Part shown: piece after piece, positions 6,787-14,016 of the stretch
Layout of the letters: each line of letters opens with the position of its first letter
Numbering within the stretch: the first letter of the stretch is position 1
Origin: Planctomycetaceae bacterium
Lineage (GTDB): Bacteria > Planctomycetota > Planctomycetia > Pirellulales > Thermoguttaceae
Assembly (NCBI GenBank): GCA_009776995.1
Contig: WRMR01000025.1
Location: forward strand, 1 to 18,981
Direction of reading: 5' to 3'
DNA: 18,981 bases
Made by a program: the position numbers and the translations under genes
The notes under the pieces: model-generated
Database searches by the model: none
What the model was told of the DNA's origin: nothing
What the model saw: only the letters and a program-made list of their open reading frames with translations

Positions 6787-7227
6787 ATGAACAGCGTTAT
6801 GTTTTTCTTTCGCTGTTTGGTTGGCAGGTTTTTCTACAAGGGACACGCCGAGCGAAATAAACGCCTTTCAAAAGACCAATTGGGCGAAGCCGGGGAAAAA
6901 CTGGCCGTACAGTTTTTGAAAGCCAATGGTTACAAAATCATTGCCACGAACGTGCGGTTTTCCGTGGGCGAGATCGATATCGTTGCTCAATTCCAAAAAA
7001 CGGTCATTTTTATTGAGGTGAAAACGCGTCAATCGGCGCAATATTGCCATCCGGTTGAGGTTGTCGATAAGAAAAAACGCCAGAAAATCAAACAAATGGC
7101 CATGCAGTATTATCGCGATAAGAAATGTGCCGCCAAAGGGTTTGCCATGCGATTTGACATCGTCACGCTCATCTGGCCGGAAGGCGAACAGCCGAAAATC
7201 GAGCATTTCGTCGATGCGTTTCGTTAA
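6787..7227 (+). CDS. YraN/UPF0102 family protein (nuclease fold)
   Basis: A 146-residue protein of the UPF0102 (YraN) family, which has a Holliday-junction-resolvase-like, PD-(D/E)xK-type fold. Diagnostic parts are QLGEAGEKLAVQFLKANGY (31-49), FSVGEIDIVAQ with D64, and IFIEVKTRQS with E77 and K79, the expected catalytic set, then FDIVTL near the end. A biochemical role is not established for the family. The first 25 residues are hydrophobic-aromatic and poorly conserved. The frame is open well upstream, overlapping the previous gene, so the start is uncertain; ATG 6787 gives near-family length, with ATG 6799 or GTG 6757 as alternatives. No clear ribosome site is present. Confidence 0.88.
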   Translation: MNSVMFFFRCLVGRFFYKGHAERNKRLSKDQLGEAGEKLAVQFLKANGYKIIATNVRFSVGEIDIVAQFQKTVIFIEVKTRQSAQYCHPVEVVDKKKRQKIKQMAMQYYRDKKCAAKGFAMRFDIVTLIWPEGEQPKIEHFVDAFR

Positions 7228-7253
7228 TTCCGTTCAGAGACGCAATCGTGATA

Positions 7254-7268
7254 CGGGCTGGAAGCCCG
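7254..7268. repeat. Palindrome between convergent genes
   Basis: CGGGCT (7254-7259) and AGCCCG (7263-7268) flank a GGA loop, with an outer ATCG/CGAT pair (7245-7248 and 7269-7272) able to extend the fold. It lies in the 58-nt gap between the convergent yraN-like and DUF58 genes. It could act as a bidirectional transcription stop or be a REP-like dispersed hairpin; there is no T-run on either side. Confidence 0.45.
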
Positions 7269-7285
7269 CGATCCCAGCAAGGGTA

Positions 7286-8176
7286 TTACCGCACACTCCT
7301 GCGTTGCAGGTATTCGATGAGGGCCTTGTCGAATTGCATGGCGGTATCGAGCGGCACGTAATCAATCATGGCCGTCGCGCATTCGTGATGGAAGCGTTGC
7401 CGGAACTGTCGCAATTCGTCAAGATAATCGCCCCGGAAGGCTTCGGCGTTGCCTTGCACGCGGTCGCCGGTTTCCGGCTCGAACAGTTCGACATTGCCAG
7501 CAAAGGGAAAACGCACTTCGGCTTCATCAAGAATGTGAAAGAGAATGACGTCGTGTCCCGCGTGACGGAGGCGGTGCAATGCCCGAAGAATTTCGTCCGG
7601 TTCTCCAAGCAGATCGCTGAAGACCATGACCAGACTCGCGTGGCGAAGCATGGCTGCGAGCTGGTGCAGTGAGGCACTGATGTCGGTTTCGCCGGTCGGG
7701 GTCAGGTTGGCCAACAGCGAAAGGATGTTGCCAAGTTGCGAACGTTTCGACTTGGGGGCAAGGCTGGCCTTGATCTTTCTGTCGAAGGTGATCAACCCAA
7801 CCGGGTCCTGTTGTTGCACCATGAGATAGGCCAGCGCTGCGGCCAGCGAAACGGCGTAATCGAATTTCGTCATCTCCTGTCGGTACGTGTAGCCCATGGA
7901 TCGGCTGGAATCAACGACGAGATAACCGGTGAGGTTGGTTTCGGCCTCGTATTTGCGGACGTAATACTTGTCCGTTTTGGCATAGACGAGCCAGTCGATG
8001 TCGGCGGGATCGTCGCCGGGGGTGTATTTCCGATGTTCGCTGAATTCAACGGAAAACCCGTGCAGGGGACTGGCGTGCAGGCCGTGCATGAACCCCTTGA
8101 TAATAAACTGCGCCCGCAGGTCAAGCCGCTTGATCGTCCGAATCACCTCCGGTTTGAGATAGCGTTCGACTGTCAT
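7286..8176 (-). CDS. DUF58 / von Willebrand A-like protein
   Basis: A 296-residue cytoplasmic DUF58 protein, the family that usually accompanies MoxR AAA+ ATPases in chaperone-like or complex-assembly systems. The N-terminal DUF58 signature HGFSVEFSEHRKYTPGDDPADIDW (39-62; core FSEHRKYTPGDD) is intact. The vWA domain has a MIDAS DxSxS set (D89, S91, S93 in VVDSSRSMG), a downstream Thr (161 or 164) and D188 in VFSDLLG, so metal binding looks preserved. The open frame extends 47 codons upstream, but the ATG at 8176 gives the family's usual start (MTVERYLKPEVI), and a promoter-like pair lies inside the extension. No moxR or partner membrane gene is adjacent, so here it stands alone, convergent with yraN. 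Confidence 0.92.
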   Translation of the reverse strand: MTVERYLKPEVIRTIKRLDLRAQFIIKGFMHGLHASPLHGFSVEFSEHRKYTPGDDPADIDWLVYAKTDKYYVRKYEAETNLTGYLVVDSSRSMGYTYRQEMTKFDYAVSLAAALAYLMVQQQDPVGLITFDRKIKASLAPKSKRSQLGNILSLLANLTPTGETDISASLHQLAAMLRHASLVMVFSDLLGEPDEILRALHRLRHAGHDVILFHILDEAEVRFPFAGNVELFEPETGDRVQGNAEAFRGDYLDELRQFRQRFHHECATAMIDYVPLDTAMQFDKALIEYLQRRSVR

Positions 8177-8243
8177 GCGGTGGACCGTTGTTTGATGGGA
8201 AAGACAGGCTTCGGGCGAGTGCCAATCGCGACTCACGCAAGTT

Positions 8244-8272
8244 ATCATACCATATTTGCGTAACCTGACCAA
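8244..8272 (-). promoter_or_regulatory. Possible promoter of the DUF58 gene
   Basis: On the minus strand, TTGGTC (8272-8267) and TATGAT (8249-8244) are separated by 17 bases. The -10 matches five of six consensus positions; the -35 matches only three. It would give a leader of roughly 60 nt to the ATG at 8176. The 366-base gap between the divergent DUF58 and membrane-protein genes otherwise holds a copy of the TCAGAGCCGC repeat and no coding sequence that I can support. Confidence 0.38.
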
Positions 8273-8325
8273 GAGTCCATGGGGAAAATATCGGAGCATC
8301 GGAAAAGAGAACGTCATCGCCGCCG

Positions 8326-8353
8326 ATCAATCAGAGCCGCGACGGTCACGGAG
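8326..8353 (+). repeat. 28-bp dispersed repeat with TCAGAGCCGC core, copy A
   Basis: The 28 bases starting ATCAATCAGAGCCGCGACGG recur without mismatch in inverted orientation at 13772-13799. The core TCAGAGCCGC also appears in the palindromes at 16668-16730 and 18449-18509. This copy runs into CGGAG...CTCCG, a further small palindrome. It lies in the gap between divergent genes, unlike the other copies, which follow genes. Confidence 0.75.
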
Positions 8354-8542
8354 CGGTCACTCCGCTGCGCTGCGTTCCCGGTTGCTGTTCTTGGGGAGTT
8401 TTCTTTTTTTCAGCAACGCGGTACAATACGGGTGTCGTCACGATCTTTTGAGTTTTTTGTTTTACACAGAGACACTGGGGAAGGGCTGGACTATCACACA
8501 ATGACCGTCGATGCCAACGGTTCCCACAGGAGAAAATCACCC

Positions 8543-9070
8543 ATGAATCGCAAGCAAAAGATTGCCCCGTTGCCGCGCTGGCTGATCAATATCGGGCTGA
8601 CGTTGCAGTTTTATATTCCGTGTTCAATCAATCTGTTCTTTGTCAGTATGGCGGTTTATGCACTTCTCAATCCGCCTCCTGGTGCCAGGGCGCATCCAGG
8701 TCCAAGCGAAGGGACAGGTTTGTTGATCGGGTTGGGAACAATAGTATTGATCGTTTTGCTTGCCAAAATCACATGGTTAGTAATCTATTGGCTCTGGGAC
8801 CGATACGGTAATCGACGGTTCGCCCTCGGTGGTCTCATTGTGGGTAATACTTTATTTGGCGGTGCCTGGTTTCTGGTGTGGAGCCAAGCGTTCTATCAGG
8901 GTAAGCCGTTGAAAGATCCGATTGTTTGGTTGGTCAAACTGACGCAACGAGGAGACCCGTTTGCCTGGTTGATTTCCCCATCACCGGTTGTCATTCCCAC
9001 ATTGTTCTATTTCTTCGCACTGGTGTTGATGATCATGCGATCAAAAAAGAATCATGAACCTGTCGCCTGA
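8543..9070 (+). CDS. Small integral membrane protein, function unknown
   Basis: A 175-residue protein with four predicted membrane segments: about residues 13-40 (WLINIGLTLQFYIPCSINLFF-type hydrophobic stretch), 56-80, 91-113 and 146-166. The loop after the first segment is proline-rich (NPPPGARAHPGPSEG), and the protein ends with a basic cytoplasmic-like tail, MRSKKNHEPVA. No enzymatic motif or family could be recognised. The start ATG 8543 has CAGGAGA about ten bases upstream, which decides against the longer open frame beginning at 8279. It is transcribed toward the helicase gene 78 nt downstream, with a palindrome in the gap. Confidence 0.75.
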   Translation: MNRKQKIAPLPRWLINIGLTLQFYIPCSINLFFVSMAVYALLNPPPGARAHPGPSEGTGLLIGLGTIVLIVLLAKITWLVIYWLWDRYGNRRFALGGLIVGNTLFGGAWFLVWSQAFYQGKPLKDPIVWLVKLTQRGDPFAWLISPSPVVIPTLFYFFALVLMIMRSKKNHEPVA

Positions 9071-9100
9071 CACATCCCGCCACAGGGTGACGCGGTTAAC

Positions 9101-9121
9101 GGCGGTCACGCCGTGACCGCC
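9101..9121. repeat. Perfect 9-bp palindrome ahead of the helicase gene
   Basis: GGCGGTCAC (9101-9109) and GTGACCGCC (9113-9121) form a perfect stem with a three-base GCC loop, 27 nt before the helicase ATG. No T-run follows. A degenerate relative (17 of 20 matching bases) occurs at 16645-16664, so this is likely a REP-like repeat. It may also separate transcription of the membrane protein from the helicase. Confidence 0.65.
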
Positions 9122-9148
9122 CCTACCTTGTTTTGCGGTGAAAAGCAA

Positions 9149-11680
9149 ATGTCCCCATCCGATTTACTTGAAGGTTTGAATCCTCCGCAGCAGGAAGCCG
9201 TGCAGCACAAGGACGGTCCGCTCCTTGTGTTGGCGGGGCCGGGCAGCGGGAAAACGCGCGTGGTGACGCACCGCATCGCGTGGCTGTTACAAAACGGCGT
9301 GCGGAGGCATCAGGTTCTTGCCCTGACGTTTACGAACAAAGCCGCCGATGAAATGAAACTGCGGCTCGAAACCCTCGTGCCGCAGACCCCGGTGTGGATC
9401 GGCACGTTTCACAAGTTTTGCAGTTGGACACTGCGTCAACATGCCGAACACGCCGGGTTGGACTCACGGTTTTCGATTTATGACACCGGCGAGAGCAAAA
9501 AGTTGCTCGACACCGTGTTGGGGCAGACACGGCTGCCGCCTGGCGTCAATTCGGGGCAAATCGCTTCGGCCATCAGTTGGGCGAAAAATTCGCTGACGTT
9601 GCCGTCGCAGTACGTCGCGCGGCAGGGCAATATGCTCGGCAGCATCGTTGAGGATGTGTATCCCGCTTACCAGGACGCGCTGAAACGGGCAAACTCCGTT
9701 GATTTTGACGACCTGCTGTTGCACATCGCGGTCATGTTGCGGACGCACCCGGAAGTCCGCGAAACGCTGGACAATCGTTTCCAATATATTCTTGTGGACG
9801 AGTATCAGGACACGAACCTGGCGCAGTACGCGATTGCCCGGATGCTGTCGGTCAACTACCGCAATCTGGCCGTGACAGGCGACCCGGATCAGTCGATTTA
9901 CGGTTGGCGTGGTGCGAATATCCGCAATATTCTCGACTTTGAAAAAGACTTTGAAGACGTCAAAATGATCCGGCTGGAACAGAATTACCGTAGCACGAAA
10001 CGCATTCTGAACGCCGCGTCGGAGGTCATCAGGTACAACAAGCAGCGCAAGAAGAAGGAGTTGTTTACCGACAACCCGGACGGTGTGCCGGTGCGGCTGT
10101 TGCGATGTTTCAACCAGGAAGAGGAAGCGGATTTCATCGCGGAGGAAATCGCACGGGAAACGGCGGCGGGCAAACGGCAGCCAAAGGATTACGCCGTGTT
10201 TTACCGTATGAACGCCCTGTCGCGCAACCTCGAACACGCGATGCGACGGAACAACGTGCCGTTCCAACTGGTGCGCGGACTCGAATTTTTCAACCGCAAG
10301 GAAATCAAGGACATCATCGCCTATTTGCAACTGTTGTACAACAAGAGCGACACGGTCGCGTTTTTACGGATCATCAACGAACCGCGGCGCGGGATCGGCC
10401 GGACGACGATGGAACGGATCGAAGAACACGCTTTCCTTCTGGGCGTTTCGCACCTCGACGCCGCGCGGGATGCCCAGCGTATTCCCGGCTTGTCGGGCAA
10501 GATTCGCAAGGCGACGCTTGATTTCGCCAGGTTGTTCGACCATCTTGAGCGTGTGGACGACGGCAAGATCGAAACGCTCATCGCCGCGATTTTGAGTGAG
10601 ACGCAATACGATGCCCAGTACGAAGACTCGGATGATGAGGAGGATCAGCAGCGGCTGGCCAACATTGAAGAACTGCTCTCCGAGGCGAAAGAATTTGACC
10701 GACGGCATGCTAAACAGCCGATGAGTGACAATCCGCTCGAAATTTTTCTCGAGCAGGTGGCGTTGGCCAGCGACGTTGACGCCTGGGATGACGATTCCGA
10801 CCGCGTTTCATTGATGACGTTGCACGCGGCCAAAGGGCTGGAGTTCCCGGTCGTCTATCTTATTGCCGCCGAGGAGGGGATGCTGCCGCATGAACGTTCG
10901 AGCAACGATCCGATGCAGTTGGAAGAGGAGCGACGGCTGTTTTTTGTCGGCATGACCCGTGCCGAAGAGGAACTGCGGTTGAGCTATACGCAATATCGTG
11001 AGTTTCGCGGCTCGTACAGTGCCTGCATTTTGAGCCGCTTCCTGCTGGAACTGCCGCAGGATGAAATCTTGCGTTGTGATTCGCCGGATGACGTGCCTGA
11101 TGACCTTGCGATGCGTGAAATCACGCAGTACGGCCTGTCAGGTGATGGTGGCACGTCTTATCACATCGACCCGGACTACTGCGATACAGACGTCGGTGTT
11201 GACGATCACTTCGACGAGCAGTACATCGACGCGGAATACGATGAGTTACCGACGGTGACGAGGGATCACGATGAGGTGAACACGGCAAAGTCACGGGAAT
11301 TGAAATTGCACCTGACCACGGCGGCGGAATTGCAGAAAACAGTAACCCGAAAAACAGCAGCCCGGAGCGTAAGCGACGAGTTAAAACGTGCCGATTCCGG
11401 CGAGAACCGGTCACTGACGTTCCCGGCTGTTGTTTCTGACGGCGATCACGGCGCGACCGACCAACCTGTGCCGCAAGACAAAAAACCGAAACGTCCGAAG
11501 TACAAACCCGGGATGGCGGTGCGTCACCGGGATTATGGGTTTGGCGTTGTCCTGGCCGTCACCGATGGCAACGAAAAAACGGTGACCGTTGACTTCGAGG
11601 AAACCGTCGGACGACTGCAATTACCGCTGCCATGCAAACTGCTCAAGCCGCACGGCCAGGGATTGGGCGAGATTTTTTGA
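9149..11680 (+). CDS. pcrA: UvrD/PcrA family ATP-dependent DNA helicase
   Basis: An 843-residue superfamily 1A 3'-5' DNA helicase, acting in repair, replication restart or removal of RecA and stalled polymerase. All motifs are present: Q motif LNPPQQEAV (10-18), Walker A AGPGSGKT (29-36, K35), Ia LALTFTNKAADEM (57-69), II ILVDEYQDT (214-222), III TGDPDQSIYGWRGAN (243-257), IV LEQNYRST (276-283), V TLHAAKGLEFPVVYL (557-571) and VI EERRLFFVGMTRAEEEL (593-609). After an acidic, poorly conserved linker, the C terminus (about 786-835; GMAVRHRDYGFGVVLAV) is the Tudor-like domain typical of PcrA, which binds RNA polymerase in other bacteria. A GTG at 9113 is in frame but lies inside a palindrome, so ATG 9149 was chosen. 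The next gene starts 28 nt downstream. Confidence 0.95.
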   Translation: MSPSDLLEGLNPPQQEAVQHKDGPLLVLAGPGSGKTRVVTHRIAWLLQNGVRRHQVLALTFTNKAADEMKLRLETLVPQTPVWIGTFHKFCSWTLRQHAEHAGLDSRFSIYDTGESKKLLDTVLGQTRLPPGVNSGQIASAISWAKNSLTLPSQYVARQGNMLGSIVEDVYPAYQDALKRANSVDFDDLLLHIAVMLRTHPEVRETLDNRFQYILVDEYQDTNLAQYAIARMLSVNYRNLAVTGDPDQSIYGWRGANIRNILDFEKDFEDVKMIRLEQNYRSTKRILNAASEVIRYNKQRKKKELFTDNPDGVPVRLLRCFNQEEEADFIAEEIARETAAGKRQPKDYAVFYRMNALSRNLEHAMRRNNVPFQLVRGLEFFNRKEIKDIIAYLQLLYNKSDTVAFLRIINEPRRGIGRTTMERIEEHAFLLGVSHLDAARDAQRIPGLSGKIRKATLDFARLFDHLERVDDGKIETLIAAILSETQYDAQYEDSDDEEDQQRLANIEELLSEAKEFDRRHAKQPMSDNPLEIFLEQVALASDVDAWDDDSDRVSLMTLHAAKGLEFPVVYLIAAEEGMLPHERSSNDPMQLEEERRLFFVGMTRAEEELRLSYTQYREFRGSYSACILSRFLLELPQDEILRCDSPDDVPDDLAMREITQYGLSGDGGTSYHIDPDYCDTDVGVDDHFDEQYIDAEYDELPTVTRDHDEVNTAKSRELKLHLTTAAELQKTVTRKTAARSVSDELKRADSGENRSLTFPAVVSDGDHGATDQPVPQDKKPKRPKYKPGMAVRHRDYGFGVVLAVTDGNEKTVTVDFEETVGRLQLPLPCKLLKPHGQGLGEIF

Positions 11681-11708
11681 GGCAATATGATTTCATTGAG
11701 GCCAAACC

Positions 11709-13754
11709 ATGAAACCACTCATCATTTCGACAATCACAACATGGTTGGCGTTTCTGCTGATGCATGGGTATTACTTTTTCCCCGGCAAATGGGAAACGCC
11801 GCATCTGTCTTACGTCCCTCTGCTTTTGTTCGTCCTCGCGCAGGGGGCGGCCATGCTGGTTGCGATTGGGGGAAGTGCCTGGCGCATCATTCGCGGGCCG
11901 AAGCGACTTGTGGCAACAGCGTGGGGACTGCTGGCAATTCTCCCGGTTTTCATCTGGTATTCCCATGTTTCGCTCGGGTTGCAAATGCAACGCGAATTGC
12001 GAGAACGTTCGCCCAAGCCGTCCTGGTATCTGCTGACGATAGAACCGGTTGCCAATGCTATCATTGACGGCGTTACCCGTTACCAGTTGCCCTACCGACT
12101 CGAAGGCAAGCGGGTAGTCATGTTTTACGATGACCGGATTGAGCAGCCCGAAGCCGATCTTGCGGCGATGGACGTGTTTCTCGAAGACGAGGAAGTGTTT
12201 CTTGGCAAAACAATGCCGGGCAAACTGCACTGGATACGCGGCACGGTGGTGGGGCTGTCGGGCAATGCCATTCAGGGTGTCGCCATTGCCGATCCCGAAC
12301 TGCGACACCAGGAACCGTTCATGGAAACATTTCCATACAAGGAACTCAACCATGTCGATTACCATGAAGCGGCACACAACGTGATTTCGACACCATCGCT
12401 CTATTCCGTGTGGCGGGGAAATGCGCCGCCGATGCTTTTGATCGAAGGCTGGCCGCAAGCCCGTTCGGCGACGTGGGAAAACCTTGCGTACAATTGTCGA
12501 CGTGAAAAACTCGCAGGCAGGTTGTTGACACTTGAGGAACTTGTTTCTCCGAAATATTATTTTTGTGCCGACGATCGGGCTTATCAGCAAGGCGGTGCTT
12601 TGGTCAGCGTGTTGTTGAAACACTTCGGTCCGGAAAAGTTCCTTGAGTTGTACTTCAACTGCTCGCAAAAAACGTTTGCTGATGATGTCAAGCGGGTTTA
12701 CAACATGACGCTGGACGATCTGGACGTGTTTTACCGGCAGGAACTTGATGACTATTACTCTTATGACAAGGCGACGGAACAGCTCTCGCCGGAAGAGAAG
12801 GCTCTTCTGGAGGAATTTCGTACCGCTTGCGATCACCAGATGAGCACGTACAAAAAACTGCTCTCCAATGGCACAATGCAATCGACCAAGCATCGCAGTG
12901 TTGTTGTGACGGGTGATGAACCGAGTCAGTCGTTGATGGAATCTGTGACAGACTTTTGCGCAAAGGATGGTGTTTGGTTTCGCTTTGAGGAAACAGAAAA
13001 ATGCACAAATGGCGATGAGACTTTTGAAAGTTCCAAAACTTTGTTGCACACGCCGGAACGCAATTATCATGTTCATTATTTCTCCGGAACGAAAGACCAT
13101 CCGCCGCGTTCGGATTCGTCATGTTATCTTACGTCTGAAGATGTCGAAACATGGCGAGTTGTCAGCTCGTATCTTCGTGACCAAATGCCAACCATGTTTT
13201 CTATCGCCAGTCCATCGTTTTTGGACGACTTTCTCTGGTCACCGCAAACCGGTTTGACGGTTGGAAGCGTGACGCGCCAGGACGATCTGGTTGTGATCAC
13301 AATAACAATTCAGGAAAACGAGAGGTTCAGGTTCCAATTGCATCTTGATCCCAACCGGAATTGGGCGTTGATCAAAGCCACGGAAAGCAGTTCCAATGAA
13401 GAACAAGGCTGGACGAGCTTCGATACGGAAGTCCGGGAATATGAGGATGAGTTGGACGGCGTACCTCTCTTGAAAAAACGGACATCGACACGGGAAATCA
13501 CAGGAAAAACTTCAACCTCGCTCGTCACGCAAACCGTCGAAATTACACATTTCGCCCCAACGCCTGCCGCAGCGTCCACGTTCGACCCTGACTTGTTTCC
13601 GGAATTCAAAGATGTTCAAGTACCATCAACAACCATTATACCCACACTGACCTCCGAACAACGATTGAACCGCCACCTTGCCATGATTGCGATCTGGTTG
13701 TTGCTTTCCGTTGGTGTGATTGTGTGGAGCCGACGATCAGAGCATGAAGCGTGA
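11709..13754 (+). CDS. Membrane-anchored gluzincin-like protein (HEAAH)
   Basis: A 681-residue protein with three N-terminal membrane segments (about 5-23, 34-56, 68-88), a large, presumably extracytoplasmic region, and a single C-terminal membrane helix (about 656-675). Residues 216-224 read VDYHEAAHN, a HExxH zinc site (H219, E220, H223). LLIEGWPQA follows, with E246 in the usual third-ligand position of peptidase-MA-type gluzincins. GGALVSVLLKHFGPEKFLELY and FYRQEL match the helical tail of that fold. Residues about 420-640 form a beta-rich region that weakly resembles the tail of the convergent M56 protein. Function is inferred, with no known substrate. TTGAGG precedes the ATG by eight bases, and the gene follows the helicase closely, so co-transcription is plausible. 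Confidence 0.72.
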   Translation: MKPLIISTITTWLAFLLMHGYYFFPGKWETPHLSYVPLLLFVLAQGAAMLVAIGGSAWRIIRGPKRLVATAWGLLAILPVFIWYSHVSLGLQMQRELRERSPKPSWYLLTIEPVANAIIDGVTRYQLPYRLEGKRVVMFYDDRIEQPEADLAAMDVFLEDEEVFLGKTMPGKLHWIRGTVVGLSGNAIQGVAIADPELRHQEPFMETFPYKELNHVDYHEAAHNVISTPSLYSVWRGNAPPMLLIEGWPQARSATWENLAYNCRREKLAGRLLTLEELVSPKYYFCADDRAYQQGGALVSVLLKHFGPEKFLELYFNCSQKTFADDVKRVYNMTLDDLDVFYRQELDDYYSYDKATEQLSPEEKALLEEFRTACDHQMSTYKKLLSNGTMQSTKHRSVVVTGDEPSQSLMESVTDFCAKDGVWFRFEETEKCTNGDETFESSKTLLHTPERNYHVHYFSGTKDHPPRSDSSCYLTSEDVETWRVVSSYLRDQMPTMFSIASPSFLDDFLWSPQTGLTVGSVTRQDDLVVITITIQENERFRFQLHLDPNRNWALIKATESSSNEEQGWTSFDTEVREYEDELDGVPLLKKRTSTREITGKTSTSLVTQTVEITHFAPTPAAASTFDPDLFPEFKDVQVPSTTIIPTLTSEQRLNRHLAMIAIWLLLSVGVIVWSRRSEHEA

Positions 13755-13771
13755 GCGAGTAAAATGATCGC

Positions 13772-13799
13772 CTCCGTGACCGTCGCGGCTCTGATTGAT
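13772..13799 (-). repeat. 28-bp dispersed repeat with TCAGAGCCGC core, copy B
   Basis: Exact inverted match to 8326-8353. On the minus strand it begins about 26 nt after the stop codon of the 63-residue gene (TCAGAGCCGC itself starts 29 nt after the stop), the same placement as the TCAGA-core palindromes behind the export gene and behind the pseudogene copy. It also lies 17 nt after the stop of the plus-strand gluzincin gene, so it sits at a convergent junction and could help end transcription. Confidence 0.75.
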
Positions 13800-13824
13800 A
13801 GAGCAAGTTATTTCGGCGTGAGTC

Positions 13825-14016
13825 TTAATCCGCCGTAGGCGAAGCTGGGTCTTCTTTTTCGAACCAGGTGACCGGGTTGAGTTTGCCGAAGGCCGGTTTT
13901 TTCTTCGGCTCCATGAGTGCGGGCTTGTCCTCTTGATCGTTTTCGGCGTAAACTGCGGAATAGTAAGAACGTTTCTTCTCCTGCAACGCTCCATCGATGA
14001 CGAACTGACAATTCAC
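13825..14016 (-). CDS. 63-residue small protein coupled to M56 gene
   Basis: A small, charged, soluble protein starting VNCQFVIDGALQEKK, with a central SYYSAVYAENDQEDKPALME and a C-terminal FGKLNPVTWFEKEDPASPTAD. The GTG start shares one base with the TAG stop of the M56 gene (TAGTG), so translation is probably coupled. No known family was recognised. Evidence that it is real: a second, degenerate copy at 18539-18716 keeps the same central and C-terminal residues and the same stop codon, and differences in the C-terminal tail preserve codon phase. It is the last gene of the blaI-M56 operon, followed by a TCAGAGCCGC repeat. It could be an accessory or substrate of the M56 sensor, but this is speculation. 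Confidence 0.6.
   Translation of the reverse strand: MNCQFVIDGALQEKKRSYYSAVYAENDQEDKPALMEPKKKPAFGKLNPVTWFEKEDPASPTAD

Noticed and set aside
7736..8263. Plus-strand open frame of about 175 codons opposite the DUF58 gene
   Set aside because: The minus strand carries the DUF58 signature and MIDAS residues; the opposite frame has no recognisable features.
8422..8427. TACAAT as a -10 for the small membrane protein gene
   Set aside because: The hexamer is good, but only a T-rich, non-consensus -35 is found at proper spacing and the leader would exceed 100 nt, so it was not listed as a promoter.
9464..10330. Open frame of about 288 codons antisense to the helicase
   Set aside because: It lies wholly within the motif-rich helicase region, and its codon pattern is explained by the sense gene.
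11643..13100. Long open frame (about 485 codons) antisense to the gluzincin-like gene
   Set aside because: It runs opposite a frame with clear domain and membrane pattern, its composition is typical of an antisense shadow (many His, Arg, Phe), and no motif was recognised.
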